Notes: generated from the sequence alone by a model not told the origin. A DNA stretch of 64,000 bases from Leptospira kobayashii (GCF_003114835.2 NZ_AP025028.1:186001-250000); one strand, 5' to 3'; numbered from the stretch's first letter, positions 27,930-38,153 are shown. Made by a program: numbers and translations.

Positions 27930-29785
27930 ACTGAAGTCTCTTCCGTCAAACGATATAAGGTTTTTTTAAGATTCTTTTTTGTTGTGGTGAGGGATTCAAA
28001 AAGTCCCTCATACAAAAGCACTGATTTTTTTGCAATACCCAGTTGGGCGTTTTCTCTTTCTTCCAAACTCAATTGGTCTTCGTATCCTTCCGTAATCGTC
28101 AAAATCGTTCTTTGGATTCCCAGGCTTAAGATTTCGTTCAATCCTTTTTTCTGAGATACCATTTCATCGATAGAATCCATTTTATTGAGATCTTCCTGGA
28201 ATCTTTGCGGATGAATTTGATTGGTTTTGATTTGAGAATATAGTTTTTTAGAAAGTTCCAATCCTCTTTTCACGGGAATGGAAAATTCGTTCAGATGTTT
28301 TATGATTTCATCCAATTTGTTTAGAAGAGAGTCTGCGGGAATATAATCGGATTTTTCACCCGCGAGTGTGCGAATTTTTTTACGGACAAGATCCGCTTGC
28401 AATCGATCGGAGTCCGTAAAACTACTATTAAACGCTCTGTTAGGAATTCCTTCCAAGTCAGCACCATTTTTGGTCAAATTGATCCAATTGTTTTCCTTTG
28501 CATTGGATTCGAACCATTTTTTAAAAATCAGCATCTTTTCATTTGTTAGATGATCTTCTCCGTTTTTACCTTTTACTTTTTTGGGAGGCAGCGCGGACAA
28601 TTGGCGGTAATTATGAAGCTCCCTTCTGAACCGACGCGATTCTTTATAGTTCAAACGTTCTTCCATAATTGCGCCTTTGGAATGAGCCCAACCTTTTGTA
28701 AAAGATAAATCCTGTCCGACTAAAAAAGTTTCCTTCGATTCCATGAGTGTTGCTAGGCTTGCTGCATTTGTAGAAACGGAGCCGCCGAAAGGAACATGAC
28801 CGATTTCTTTTTCCGCAACTTCTTCCAAAACTTTGACCATAGGAAATGGAGAAGAAGCAAAGAATCCTTTTTTAGGACCAGATTCCAATCGTAAACTCAA
28901 GTAAGTGGAAGTCGGATCAAATATAAGAATCGAATTTCCAGTATGACTTTCCAAATACTGGCTGTTCAAAGCTTGGGGATCAACGGAATAAACCAAGTCG
29001 GGTTCTATCCTAAAATGATCTAATATAGGTAAGGCGGTATCCACTGCAATCATTACATAATGATCCCGGTATTGGATGATTTCTTCGATACTTTCATAAA
29101 GACTGGGTCCTGCACAAACAACCAATACCTTCGTATCCTTGGCCAAACCGAATAATAAAGAAACCGGTTTCATTCGAATGAGATCGAAAAGATTAAAACA
29201 GATATTTTTCGCCCAGATTTTTTCAAATCGGGTGAGTGTGGCTAGGTTTACGTCTTTCTTATGAAAGGTTTGTTCTGCGATCGCACGAAGCCGGGCATAT
29301 TCCGATTCTTTCCAAGCCCAGGAACTTCTATGAGGGACAAATGTAATAGGGGTGGTTGCTTTTCCTTTGAAAGCAAAATTCATTTCATCTTCGTTAGTCG
29401 AATGTAAAACCAAAATCAATTTTTCCGAATCAAGTGCGGAAGAAAAATCAAATAAGGAAAACGCCGCTTTGACTAAAAAAGGATGGGGTTCCATCCAAAC
29501 TACGTCTATATTTGATTTTTCCAATATGTAAGGTAGAATATACCCGAGACCTGCACCAAACAGAAGATAAACTCTCTTTTCGTTATCATCGGGAAGTTCT
29601 GCAACCAATCGGTTCGCTTCTTTTTTGGGATCATGTTTACTATGAAGGAAGATACCGTCGAGTTCGATCGTCCAATCCCCGGATTTTGTTTTTTGCAAAT
29701 CGGAAGGGATTTCGCTTTCCCTGATTTCCTTTGCAAAATCATCGGAAACCGATTTTAAATTTTTTTCTAAAAGATCTTGATTCAT
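27926..29785 (-). CDS. DUF115/Maf-type motility-associated glycosyltransferase
   Basis: The protein has 619 residues. An N-terminal part with YLLFGAGLGYILPYILE and WMEPHPF is followed by the DUF115 core: VLVVCAGPSLYESIEEI, VMIAVDTALPIL, then PDLVYSVDPQ and FGGSVSTNAASLA. Proteins of this type in Campylobacter, Helicobacter and Clostridium (Maf) add nonulosonic-acid sugars to flagellin. A role in glycosylating periplasmic-flagellum proteins or other surface sugars is inferred. It lies 10 bp after the PBP gene on the same strand. The C-terminal 150 residues are helical. Confidence 0.82.
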   Translation of the reverse strand: MNQDLLEKNLKSVSDDFAKEIRESEIPSDLQKTKSGDWTIELDGIFLHSKHDPKKEANRLVAELPDDNEKRVYLLFGAGLGYILPYILEKSNIDVVWMEPHPFLVKAAFSLFDFSSALDSEKLILVLHSTNEDEMNFAFKGKATTPITFVPHRSSWAWKESEYARLRAIAEQTFHKKDVNLATLTRFEKIWAKNICFNLFDLIRMKPVSLLFGLAKDTKVLVVCAGPSLYESIEEIIQYRDHYVMIAVDTALPILDHFRIEPDLVYSVDPQALNSQYLESHTGNSILIFDPTSTYLSLRLESGPKKGFFASSPFPMVKVLEEVAEKEIGHVPFGGSVSTNAASLATLMESKETFLVGQDLSFTKGWAHSKGAIMEERLNYKESRRFRRELHNYRQLSALPPKKVKGKNGEDHLTNEKMLIFKKWFESNAKENNWINLTKNGADLEGIPNRAFNSSFTDSDRLQADLVRKKIRTLAGEKSDYIPADSLLNKLDEIIKHLNEFSIPVKRGLELSKKLYSQIKTNQIHPQRFQEDLNKMDSIDEMVSQKKGLNEILSLGIQRTILTITEGYEDQLSLEERENAQLGIAKKSVLLYEGLFESLTTTKKNLKKTLYRLTEETSV

Positions 29786-29795
29786 CGAAATGGAA

Positions 29796-31607
29796 CTAGT
29801 TCTCTAAAAACAATTTAATCTCTGTTATAGATTTTGTCGATGTTCCCGGGCTGGGTTCCTGTTTCATCACAAAGCCCGATCCGGTAATCTGATAAGGTAG
29901 CCCTAACTTTTTCAAAATAACCAAACTTTCCGAAATGGTAACTCCTGTGAAATCAGGTACGATCTTCGGATCCAGTTTGAATTGTTTGTCTTTTTTCGTT
30001 CGCAAAACATAGTTTTGCGGTTTTTCACTTCTTTCCACGATGGGAATGATACTTTCCACCACTTCCCGAAACACAGGTGCAGCGATCCCGCCTCCGGTAT
30101 GTGCGGTTCCGCCGGGTTCGTCGAAAAGAATCAGACCGACATACTTCGGTTTGTCGGCGGGAAAAAAGCCCAAAAAGGAAGCTGTAAACAAACCTTGGCT
30201 GTACCCTTGGCCTGCGGTTGATTTTTGCGCTGTTCCCGTTTTACCCGCGATAAAATAATTTTCCAAATATGCCTTTTTTCCAGTTCCGGATGTGACCGCT
30301 TTACTCATCGCTTCCACCACTTTTTCTGCGGCACCTTTTTTCACTCCCAAAGGTTCGCTTCTGGGAGTGAACTCGTGAACCAATTCACCGTATGAATTTG
30401 TTATATGGGAAACGACCGAAGGCTCGTACATGATACCACCGTTGATGACTGCCGCAGCGGATGTGATGAGTTGTATCGGTGTCACGGACAAACCTTGCCC
30501 GATGGAATAGAAAAAAGGTGTGCTTTTATTCCATTTGGAAAGAGGAGAAAGATAACCTCGGGCTTCGTGTAAGGAAAAATTCGTCCGTTTACCGAAATGA
30601 AACTGATCCAGATAACGGTGGAAAGTAACATCTGAAATTTTTTGGGACGCTTTTATGATCCCTACGTTGCAAGAGTATTGTAAAATTTCTTCCAAGTCAA
30701 CGGGTCCGTGCTGTTCATTGCATCGAATGATGTTTTTTCCCACTTCAATAAATCCCGGACAGTAAAATTTTTCGTGAGGCAGAATGGCCCCTTCATTTAA
30801 CAACATCAATGCGATAAATATCTTCATGGTGGAACCGGGCTCATATACATGGCGGATCCCCCAATTGGTTTGTGCCTCGGGAGGAAAGTCCTGAAAATGA
30901 TTCGGATCGAAATTAGGATAGGAAGCCATAGCCAGGATTTTACCTGTTTCCGCATCCATTATGATTCCTATTCCTTTTTTGGATTGGGTTTCCAAGAATG
31001 CTTTGCCCAATGATTTTTCCAAACGATATTGAATGATACTATCTATCGTTAGATGGACATTGTTTCCTTTGGCGGAGTCTGCGTCGGCTGCGGATAACAG
31101 CTCGAGATTGTAGATAGTTTCTAGTCCGGAGAGCGCTTTGTCATCATCGTAACCGGTGAAGCCGATGAGGCTCGAAGCAAGAGATCCTTGCGGGTAAATT
31201 CTCTTGAATTCTTTTTCTACACGAACTCCCGGCAATGCGAGCGCTTTGATTTGATTCGCTTTTTTCTGCTCGATTTCGCGTTTCAATAAAAAGTAATTCT
31301 GCTTTTCCCGAATCGTATTGAACAGTTTTTCGGGAGAGGTTCCCAAGATCGGTGCCAATTCTTGAGAAGTCAGCTCCGGGTCATATATGTTAGGCGGGTC
31401 AATTCCGATCGTGGAAGATTCTTGGGATAAGGCGAGCTCGATTCCCCTTCTGTCGTAAATCGTACCCCTTTGAACCAGTTTGCCGGCTTTTAAATTGATG
31501 ATATTGTCGTTAAAGTAGGTAAGATAGATAACTCTGATAAAAAGAATGAAAAAAAGACCGAGTATTAAGTAGAATATATAGCGAAGTCTGAGTTTGCTTT
31601 CGTTCAT
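29796..31607 (-). CDS. class B penicillin-binding protein (FtsI/SpoVD type) with PASTA domain
   Basis: The protein has 603 residues. One N-terminal span (YIFYLILGLFFILFIRVIY) is followed by a PBP dimerisation domain. The transpeptidase motifs are complete: STMK near residue 256, SCN near 310 and KTGTAQ near 454. The last 60 residues form a PASTA domain (VPDFTGVTISESLVILKKLG). It cross-links peptidoglycan, most likely as the septal FtsI or as an elongation PBP; no division cluster is next to it to decide. Its start is 2 bp from the stop of lepB. Confidence 0.92.
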   Translation of the reverse strand: MNESKLRLRYIFYLILGLFFILFIRVIYLTYFNDNIINLKAGKLVQRGTIYDRRGIELALSQESSTIGIDPPNIYDPELTSQELAPILGTSPEKLFNTIREKQNYFLLKREIEQKKANQIKALALPGVRVEKEFKRIYPQGSLASSLIGFTGYDDDKALSGLETIYNLELLSAADADSAKGNNVHLTIDSIIQYRLEKSLGKAFLETQSKKGIGIIMDAETGKILAMASYPNFDPNHFQDFPPEAQTNWGIRHVYEPGSTMKIFIALMLLNEGAILPHEKFYCPGFIEVGKNIIRCNEQHGPVDLEEILQYSCNVGIIKASQKISDVTFHRYLDQFHFGKRTNFSLHEARGYLSPLSKWNKSTPFFYSIGQGLSVTPIQLITSAAAVINGGIMYEPSVVSHITNSYGELVHEFTPRSEPLGVKKGAAEKVVEAMSKAVTSGTGKKAYLENYFIAGKTGTAQKSTAGQGYSQGLFTASFLGFFPADKPKYVGLILFDEPGGTAHTGGGIAAPVFREVVESIIPIVERSEKPQNYVLRTKKDKQFKLDPKIVPDFTGVTISESLVILKKLGLPYQITGSGFVMKQEPSPGTSTKSITEIKLFLEN

Positions 31608-31609
31608 TG

Positions 31610-32209
31610 TTAAAAATAGAAAATGACTTTACCTTTGATTTTTTCCACAGGTACCAAGCCCATACTTCTGGAATCGGTCGAATATTCCCGATTGTCACCT
31701 AATAGAAGATAGTATCCCGGAGGAATCCTTCCCTGAGAGTTCATTGCCAAAAAGGGTGAATTTTTAAGATTTAAAAATATGGAATTGTCCGGCTCGCTCG
31801 TAAAACTTCCCTGAGGTAAATAATTTTCGAGTAACATCTGTGAGTCGATCACTACCCTTCCTGCTTCTATGGAATAAAACTCGTTAGGCAAACCGATCAC
31901 TCTTTTTACAATGAGTTCGCCTTCCTGATTGGCAAACAGAACCAGATCCAGTTTTTCAATATTCGGTTCCCGATAGGCCCAGGGAGTACCGAAAAATTTG
32001 GCCGAAACGGCAAATCCGGCTTTCCATACGAAGGCAATGGAGCCGTTTTCCAGGGTCGGATACATGGAATTGCCCTGAATGGAATAAACCTGAAACAGAA
32101 AGATCCGGGTTAAAAGTAAAATCCCGCAAAAAAGCAAAAGTCCCAAAATGCGTTTCAGGTAACGTTTTATCTTTTTTTTCAAAGGAATGATTTCTCTTTC
32201 TTTATCCAT
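31610..32209 (-). CDS. lepB: signal peptidase I
   Basis: The protein has 199 residues. A basic start is followed by one span (LLLFCGILLLTRIFLF). The catalytic Ser is in QGNSMYPTLENG and the general-base Lys is in LIVKRVIGLP. The conserved GDNREYSTDSR box near the end is present. It removes signal peptides from exported proteins. The divergent gene is thrC; the 95-bp gap holds a perfect hairpin just upstream of this gene. Confidence 0.95.
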   Translation of the reverse strand: MDKEREIIPLKKKIKRYLKRILGLLLFCGILLLTRIFLFQVYSIQGNSMYPTLENGSIAFVWKAGFAVSAKFFGTPWAYREPNIEKLDLVLFANQEGELIVKRVIGLPNEFYSIEAGRVVIDSQMLLENYLPQGSFTSEPDNSIFLNLKNSPFLAMNSQGRIPPGYYLLLGDNREYSTDSRSMGLVPVEKIKGKVIFYF

Positions 32210-32224
32210 GGGTCGTTTCTAAAA

Positions 32225-32246
32225 TAAAAATCATTCGTGATTTTTA
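32225..32246 (-). repeat. 9-bp perfect hairpin with TTCG loop upstream of lepB
   Basis: TAAAAATCA (32225-32233) pairs with TGATTTTTA (32238-32246) around TTCG. It lies 16 bp upstream of the lepB ATG in the lepB/thrC divergent region. It could be an operator, or an RNA hairpin in the lepB leader capped by a stable tetraloop. Confidence 0.55.
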
Positions 32247-32304
32247 CTCCCTTCCCTATCGTGGAAAAGGAACTTAACCTAAATCAGATTGGATTAGAAT
32301 TTCT

Positions 32305-33657
32305 ATGTCACTTACAAAAAATGATTTCCGCGCGCAGTTTCGCTGCACCCACGAGACCTGTGGGAAAACTTACTCTTTAGGACAGGTAATTTATTCCTGC
32401 GAAAGGGACGGGGAACTTCTCTCCGTAGAGCATGACCTTGACCAATTGAAGAAAATTTCCGCAAAGGAATGGAAGGATCTATTTGATTCCAGATACCGTT
32501 CCAGGGAATTTCCGTTTACCTCAGGAGTTTGGGGGAAAAAGGAATGGGTTCTACCTGAGATCAAAGTGGAAAATATAGTGACCTCGGGAGAAGGAACAAG
32601 CCATCTTTATGATGCCGATCGTTGGGCAAAAGACCTTGGTCTCGGCGGACTTTTTATCAAACAATGTGGTATCTCCCACACTGGTTCTTTCAAAGACCTA
32701 GGTATGACTGTACTTGTCAGTCAAGTCAAACAGATGATAGCGGATGGTGTTCCGATCGATGCGGTGGCTTGTGCTTCCACAGGAGATACATCCGCCGCAC
32801 TTGCTTCTTATGCGGCAAAAGCAGGTATTCCTGCTATTATATTTTTACCAGCTAACAAAGTATCTACGGCACAATTGATTCAGCCTGTTTCCAACGGAGC
32901 ATTGGTTCTGGCTTTGGACACCGACTTCGACGGTTGTATGGCGATTGTAAAACAAGTGACTCAGGAAAAATCCATTTATCTTGCCAACTCGATGAATTCC
33001 CTTCGGATCGAAGGACAAAAAACAATCGCAATCGAAATTACACAGCAATTGAACTGGAATGTTCCGGATTGGATCGTTATTCCCGGAGGCAATTTGGGAA
33101 ATGTTTCCGCGCTTGGAATGGGATTTGAAATGATGAAAGAGCTTGGACTCATCGATCGTTTGCCAAGAATTCTTTTGGCGCAAGCAAAGAATGCAAGTCC
33201 GCTTTATGATTCTTTCCAAACCGGTTTTGCAAATTTCAAATCCGTGACGGCGCAAAAAACTTTAGCTTCTGCGATTCAGATCGGAGATCCTGTTTCCGTG
33301 AAAAAGGCAATTCGTATTCTAAAGAAATTCGACGGGATTGTGGAAGTTGCAACCGAAGAAGAACTATCTGATGCTGCGGCAAGGGGAGATCTTTACGGCC
33401 TTTATAATGACCCTCATACCGGGGTTGCACTTGCTGCAATGCTTAAGGCGAAGGAAAAGGGAGACATAAAAAAAGGGGATCAGGTCGTCGTAATTTCCAC
33501 TGCCAACGGGTTAAAGTTCACTGAATTCAAAGTCAATTATCATGAAAGGAAGATCCCCGGAACTGATGAAAGACTAAGTAATTCCATTATTTCCTGCCCG
33601 GCAAATCTCGGCAGTGTGATGGAAATTTTAGGGAAAAAACTAGATCACTATAAATAG
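32305..33657 (+). CDS. thrC: threonine synthase
   Basis: The protein has 450 residues with a PLP fold. The N terminus carries a Cys-containing segment (CTHETCGKTYSL, then a later Cys) of the sort seen in longer threonine synthases. The PLP Lys is in HTGSFKDLGMTV. The phosphate loop is IPGGNLGNVSA. It converts O-phosphohomoserine to threonine. It is divergent from lepB and about 57 bp upstream of the GHKL ATPase gene. Confidence 0.93.
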   Translation: MSLTKNDFRAQFRCTHETCGKTYSLGQVIYSCERDGELLSVEHDLDQLKKISAKEWKDLFDSRYRSREFPFTSGVWGKKEWVLPEIKVENIVTSGEGTSHLYDADRWAKDLGLGGLFIKQCGISHTGSFKDLGMTVLVSQVKQMIADGVPIDAVACASTGDTSAALASYAAKAGIPAIIFLPANKVSTAQLIQPVSNGALVLALDTDFDGCMAIVKQVTQEKSIYLANSMNSLRIEGQKTIAIEITQQLNWNVPDWIVIPGGNLGNVSALGMGFEMMKELGLIDRLPRILLAQAKNASPLYDSFQTGFANFKSVTAQKTLASAIQIGDPVSVKKAIRILKKFDGIVEVATEEELSDAAARGDLYGLYNDPHTGVALAAMLKAKEKGDIKKGDQVVVISTANGLKFTEFKVNYHERKIPGTDERLSNSIISCPANLGSVMEILGKKLDHYK

Positions 33658-33713
33658 GTAGACAAAACATTTCATTTGTGGCAAATTCCTTAAGTTGAAC
33701 AACATTCATAAAT

Positions 33714-34418
33714 ATGGAAATTCTTCTGCCACCCAACTTTCGCGATGCCATAGACAAGGGCATTCTTCTTGGAAAGAAGATCTCCATTGTTACCTACGTA
33801 CTAGGTGATTCCGGCGAAGCGATCCTAAAGTATGTCCTATCTTCCGTCCTGGATCATGTAGGAAGACCGGATTTGATGGAACTCTTTTACACTTCTGCAA
33901 AAGAGTTGATAGTGAATTCAACGAAAGCCGCTATCAAAAGAATGATTTTTGAAGAGATGAAGTTGAATATTCAAAATTTAGAAGATTATGAAAAAGGAAT
34001 GAAGTTTTTCAAATCGAATCTGAACGAAAGAAAGTTCCCCGCTTATAAAAAGAAAATGAGAGAATACGGTTATCAAGTTAAGATTTCCTGTATCTACAAA
34101 CCGGATAAAGTGGATTTGGAAATTCGAAATAATTTTCCTTTAATTCCTATTGAGGCGGAACGAATCAGAGAAAAGTTTTTGAATGCGAAAAAATATGATA
34201 ATCTTTTCGAGTTCTTTATGGAACATGGTGATAACACGGAAGGAGCAGGGATGGGAATCACGATGGTGGAAATTCTTTTATCTCAATCTGGTTTTGATAG
34301 GAGATTGTTTTCCATCTATTCTTCCGAAAGAAAAAAGGAAACGATTGCACGTGTCGAAGTTCCTTTGGAAATAATGAGTACTTCTCGAAATGGGGAACAG
34401 CAACTGTTCGTAGAATAA
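33714..34418 (+). CDS. stand-alone GHKL (histidine-kinase-like) ATPase
   Basis: The protein has 234 residues. It has the N box of the GHKL fold (KELIVNSTKAAIKRM, about residues 64-78) and a glycine box with DNTEGAGMGITMVEILL near 180. There is no phospho-accepting His domain and no membrane span. Anti-sigma-factor kinases and response-partner kinases can look like this, so it may pair with another protein. The stop shares TAATG with the next gene, which codes for a tail-anchored protein: the two may work together. A two-component role is only inferred. Confidence 0.72.
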   Translation: MEILLPPNFRDAIDKGILLGKKISIVTYVLGDSGEAILKYVLSSVLDHVGRPDLMELFYTSAKELIVNSTKAAIKRMIFEEMKLNIQNLEDYEKGMKFFKSNLNERKFPAYKKKMREYGYQVKISCIYKPDKVDLEIRNNFPLIPIEAERIREKFLNAKKYDNLFEFFMEHGDNTEGAGMGITMVEILLSQSGFDRRLFSIYSSERKKETIARVEVPLEIMSTSRNGEQQLFVE

Positions 34419-35560
34419 TGTCTGATACACAACCTAAAACTGAATTATTAAAACGCCAAGCGGATATGATGGGTCTGACCATGGACGCGGTTTTTACCGA
34501 TGAACAAGCCAAAGAAGTTCTTCAGGGTAAGATCACAGACTCGTATCTTATAAAACTTAAGTTAGATATAGATAATAAAAACGGGATGTTACTCATTCTG
34601 GTATCTTCCATCAGAAAACATATCATGGAAATTTATTCCGTGGTAGGTACTTCGCAGATTTTCAGAAGGATCCGTACTTTCGCCGATTATGTACAAATAT
34701 CCCAGGACTTAGCTGATATTGGAAAAAGCGGCGGGATGGATCTCGCTCTTTCTGAAAATGTGGGACGGGCATTGCATCGCATTTTTACAAAGGAAACTTT
34801 GGATGAATTCCTTCCTCTTTGGCAAAAGAAAGATCCTTCCAGGCTTCCCGATCTGATCGAACCTGCCATTATCAATGCTACTAAAGCTACAAGAGTCAAA
34901 ATCCAAGCGGAGATTGACAAACTTTCCAGTGCTAAATTTCGTTATGAAAACCCGATGAAGGGAACAATCAATCCTGTTGCCAAACCTGAAGACGACGCAC
35001 CTCCTGCAGCCCCGGAAGCTGTCGACCCGACCGCTGTTCCAGCTGGAGCGGTTCGTTCCGGAGACATGACACCTATCGATCGTCAGATGGAGCAATTCCG
35101 GGCAGGGTTTGGAAAAGAGCTTCGAATGAAGACGGTCATTTCTCCCATCAGTGGAGTTGATTTTGATGATCTAATGGAAGGTCAGGAAATTTTATTTCGT
35201 GTTCCTTTGGATACTGCCGAAGGTATGACCAATGCAAATCTGCTCGGGTTGATCGATGAAGATGGAAATGTTGCCAAGGCACCGATCGTAGGTAAATTTT
35301 TAGGAATTGCGTCTTCTAAAAATGAATACCATATTTTTGCCGAAGGCCCGAACAATTATCTTTTTCATTCTATCGAAGAACATCCCGTAAAAGTTGCGAT
35401 TCCCAAAATTGCAGGTGCGGCATCTTCCACAAAACAAAAGTCAGGTGGAGCCAAGAAAAAACAAGAATCCAGCGGTGGCGGAACTCTTTATACTTTGATA
35501 GGGATTTTTGCTGCGATTATTCTGATCGGTTTTCTTATTTTTGTAATGGTTATCCTATAA
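34418..35560 (+). CDS. tail-anchored protein of unknown function
   Basis: The protein has 380 residues. The body is helical up to about 185, then comes a Pro/Ala-rich linker (DAPPAAPEAVDPTAVPAG), then a beta-rich part (about 225-335) and a Gly/Ser/Lys stretch. The last 22 residues form one span (LYTLIGIFAAIILIGFLIFV), so most of the protein stays in the cytoplasm. I do not recognise a family. It is translationally coupled to the GHKL ATPase. It overlaps the end of convergent leuS by 11 bp. Confidence 0.75.
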   Translation: MSDTQPKTELLKRQADMMGLTMDAVFTDEQAKEVLQGKITDSYLIKLKLDIDNKNGMLLILVSSIRKHIMEIYSVVGTSQIFRRIRTFADYVQISQDLADIGKSGGMDLALSENVGRALHRIFTKETLDEFLPLWQKKDPSRLPDLIEPAIINATKATRVKIQAEIDKLSSAKFRYENPMKGTINPVAKPEDDAPPAAPEAVDPTAVPAGAVRSGDMTPIDRQMEQFRAGFGKELRMKTVISPISGVDFDDLMEGQEILFRVPLDTAEGMTNANLLGLIDEDGNVAKAPIVGKFLGIASSKNEYHIFAEGPNNYLFHSIEEHPVKVAIPKIAGAASSTKQKSGGAKKKQESSGGGTLYTLIGIFAAIILIGFLIFVMVIL

Positions 35561-38153
35561 CCACTAAGTTTACCAATTTGCCGGGAACATAGATTTCTTT
35601 TTTGATTTCCTTCCCTTCGATAAAGGGAAGGACTTTTTCCACTTTTTTGGCCAGTGAAATCGCATCGGCTTGATTTACATCTCTGGCAGCAGAAAATTCG
35701 CCTCTCATCTTTCCATTCACTTGTACAACAATCGTAATCGTTGCATCCAAGAGATATTTTTCATTCCAAGAAGGATAAGGTTCGTAAGCTAAAGATTTTT
35801 TATGACCCAATTTACTCCATATTTCTTCTGCTAGGTGGGGAGCGAAAGGAGAAAGTGCCAATAGAAACGGTTCAAAGACCGCTCTTGGTTTTCTGCCGGA
35901 TGAGGTCATTTCGTTCACGAATATCATCATCTGGGAAATCGCCGTATTGAAAGCAAACCCGTCGATATCTTCTTTTACTTTTTTAAGAGTGCGATGAAGT
36001 GTTTTTAATTCCGCTTCCGTAGGTTCTATATCTTGGATCAGGAAGGATTCGTCTGCGCCGGAATGAAACAATCTCCACACCCGATTTAAAAAACGAAATA
36101 CTCCATCGACTCCGTTTTTGCTCCAAGGTTTGGCCATTTCAAAAGGGCCCATAAACATTTCAAAAAGGCGAAGAGTGTCCGCGCCGAATTCAGCAACTAC
36201 ATCGTCCGGATTGACTACGTTCCCTCTGGATTTGGACATTTTTCCTTTGTCTTCTCCCAGAATCAGTCCTTGGTGGACTAATTTTTGAAAAGGTTCCGGA
36301 GTGGAAACATGGCCCAGATCAAAAAGGATTTTGTGCCAGAAACGAGAGTATAACAAATGCAATACGGCATGCTCCGCACCGCCCACGTAGGCTTCCACAG
36401 GCATCCATTTTTTTTCCAATTCAGGATCGATCAGCTTTTTGTCATTCTTAGGATCAATATAACGCAGGTAATACCAACATGATCCTGCCCATTGTGGCAT
36501 AGTATTGGTTTCTCTTTTCGCAATCTCGCCCGTCTTCGGGTCTTTATAAACAAGCCAGTCTTTCGCCAAAGCGAGAGGAGATTCACCTGTGCCGGAAGGT
36601 TTGAATTCTTTCAAGTCGGGAAGTACAAGAGGAAGTTCCGCATCGGTCAAAGCTTGTGGAGTTCCATCTTCAAAATGAACGAGTGGAATCGGTTCTCCCC
36701 AATATCTTTGTCTGGCAAAAAGCCAATCCCTGAGTTTGAATTGGGTTTTTCTTTTTCCGACACCTTTTGACTCGGCCCAATCGGAAATAGCGGCAAACGC
36801 TTGTTTGTAGGCTAGTCCGTCCAAAGAAATCGAGTCGGATTTGGAATTGATGCATACCGATTCTTTCGAGTCGAATGCTTTGCCTTCTGAGATTTCTCCC
36901 CGGATGACAGGAATGATAGGAAGATTGAATTTTACCGCGAAATCATAATCACGTTGGTCGTGTGCGGGAACCGCCATAATGGCACCGGTTCCATATCCGT
37001 ACAAAACGTAATCGGAAATATAAACCGGAATTTTTTGGGAAGAGTTGGTAGGAAGAGTGGCATATGCTCCGGTAAAGACCCCGGTTTTGTCTTTATTCAA
37101 CTCTGTTCTTTCCAAATCACTTTTGAGAGAGCAGTCTTTTTGATAAGTTTCGATCGCAGATTTTTGTTCCGCAGTGGTAATTTCAGGGACCAAAGGATGT
37201 TCCGGCGAAAGTACCATATAAGTAGCACCGAAGATAGTATCAGGGCGGGTTGTATAAACCAGAATGTTTCCCTTTCCCGATTCCAAAGGAAATTCGATTT
37301 CCAATCCTTCCGACTTTCCAATCCAGTTCCTTTGCATTTCCAAAGTGGAAACCGGCCATTCGCAAAGAGATAAATCTTCCAATAATCTTTCTGCATAGGA
37401 AGTGATACGCATCATATACTGACGCATCGGCCTTCTTTCTACGGAATAACCTTTGGAAGTCCATTCCTCCACTTCTTCATTGGCAAGAACCGTTCCGAGC
37501 GCCTCACACCAGTTAACCGGAATGCTCGCTTCGTAAACCAGTCTGAAATAAGATAAAATGTCTTCTTTTTCTTTACGGGACTTCGTTTTCCAGTCAGCTG
37601 CGGAAAAACTCACTCCTTTGGGGAGTTCTTTCCCTTCAAAGAAAGAGGAACCTTCTTTTTCAAAAAGAGAAATCAGTCCGTCGATCGGTTTGGCTTTTTT
37701 TTCCTTCCGGTCAAAGTAGGAATTATAAATTTGAAGGAAAATCCACTGGGTCCATCGGTAATATTCGGGATCTGTAGTGGAAATCTCCCTTTCCCAATCG
37801 TAGGAAAGCCCCAACATTTTGATCTGTCGGCGGAAGGTATCGATGTTCTTTTTGGTGGTTTCTTTGGGGTGAACACCGGTCGTCATGGCGTATCTTTCCG
37901 CCGGAAGCCCGAATGCATCCCAACCCATAGGGTGGAGAACTTCAAATCCTTGCATTCTCTTCAATCGAGAGATAATATCGGTCGCTGTATAGCCTTCAGG
38001 ATGGCCTACATGTAATCCTGCACCACTTGGGTACGGAAACATGTCTAAACAATAGTATTTTGGTTTGGTAGAATGGGGATTGGTACGGAAGGTATTCTCT
38101 TCTGCCCAATGGGTTTGCCATTTTGGTTCAATATCTTGGAAGGGGTAATTCAT
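35550..38153 (-). CDS. leuS: leucyl-tRNA synthetase
   Basis: The protein has 867 residues. The HIGH motif is PYPSGAGLHVGHPEGYT near residues 40-56, the CP1 editing domain is around 230-440 (VYTTRPDTIFGATYMVLSPE) and the KMSKS loop is DKGKMSKSRGN. It charges tRNA-Leu. All parts are in place. A 59-residue Cys4 gene ends 27 bp upstream on the same strand and probably shares its transcript. No T-box-like leader was seen. Confidence 0.98.
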   Translation of the reverse strand: MNYPFQDIEPKWQTHWAEENTFRTNPHSTKPKYYCLDMFPYPSGAGLHVGHPEGYTATDIISRLKRMQGFEVLHPMGWDAFGLPAERYAMTTGVHPKETTKKNIDTFRRQIKMLGLSYDWEREISTTDPEYYRWTQWIFLQIYNSYFDRKEKKAKPIDGLISLFEKEGSSFFEGKELPKGVSFSAADWKTKSRKEKEDILSYFRLVYEASIPVNWCEALGTVLANEEVEEWTSKGYSVERRPMRQYMMRITSYAERLLEDLSLCEWPVSTLEMQRNWIGKSEGLEIEFPLESGKGNILVYTTRPDTIFGATYMVLSPEHPLVPEITTAEQKSAIETYQKDCSLKSDLERTELNKDKTGVFTGAYATLPTNSSQKIPVYISDYVLYGYGTGAIMAVPAHDQRDYDFAVKFNLPIIPVIRGEISEGKAFDSKESVCINSKSDSISLDGLAYKQAFAAISDWAESKGVGKRKTQFKLRDWLFARQRYWGEPIPLVHFEDGTPQALTDAELPLVLPDLKEFKPSGTGESPLALAKDWLVYKDPKTGEIAKRETNTMPQWAGSCWYYLRYIDPKNDKKLIDPELEKKWMPVEAYVGGAEHAVLHLLYSRFWHKILFDLGHVSTPEPFQKLVHQGLILGEDKGKMSKSRGNVVNPDDVVAEFGADTLRLFEMFMGPFEMAKPWSKNGVDGVFRFLNRVWRLFHSGADESFLIQDIEPTEAELKTLHRTLKKVKEDIDGFAFNTAISQMMIFVNEMTSSGRKPRAVFEPFLLALSPFAPHLAEEIWSKLGHKKSLAYEPYPSWNEKYLLDATITIVVQVNGKMRGEFSAARDVNQADAISLAKKVEKVLPFIEGKEIKKEIYVPGKLVNLVVIG

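Noticed and set aside
30881..30891. GAGGAAAGTCC, which looks like the start of the RNase P RNA motif
   Set aside because: It lies inside the PBP coding region and no other RNase P elements surround it.
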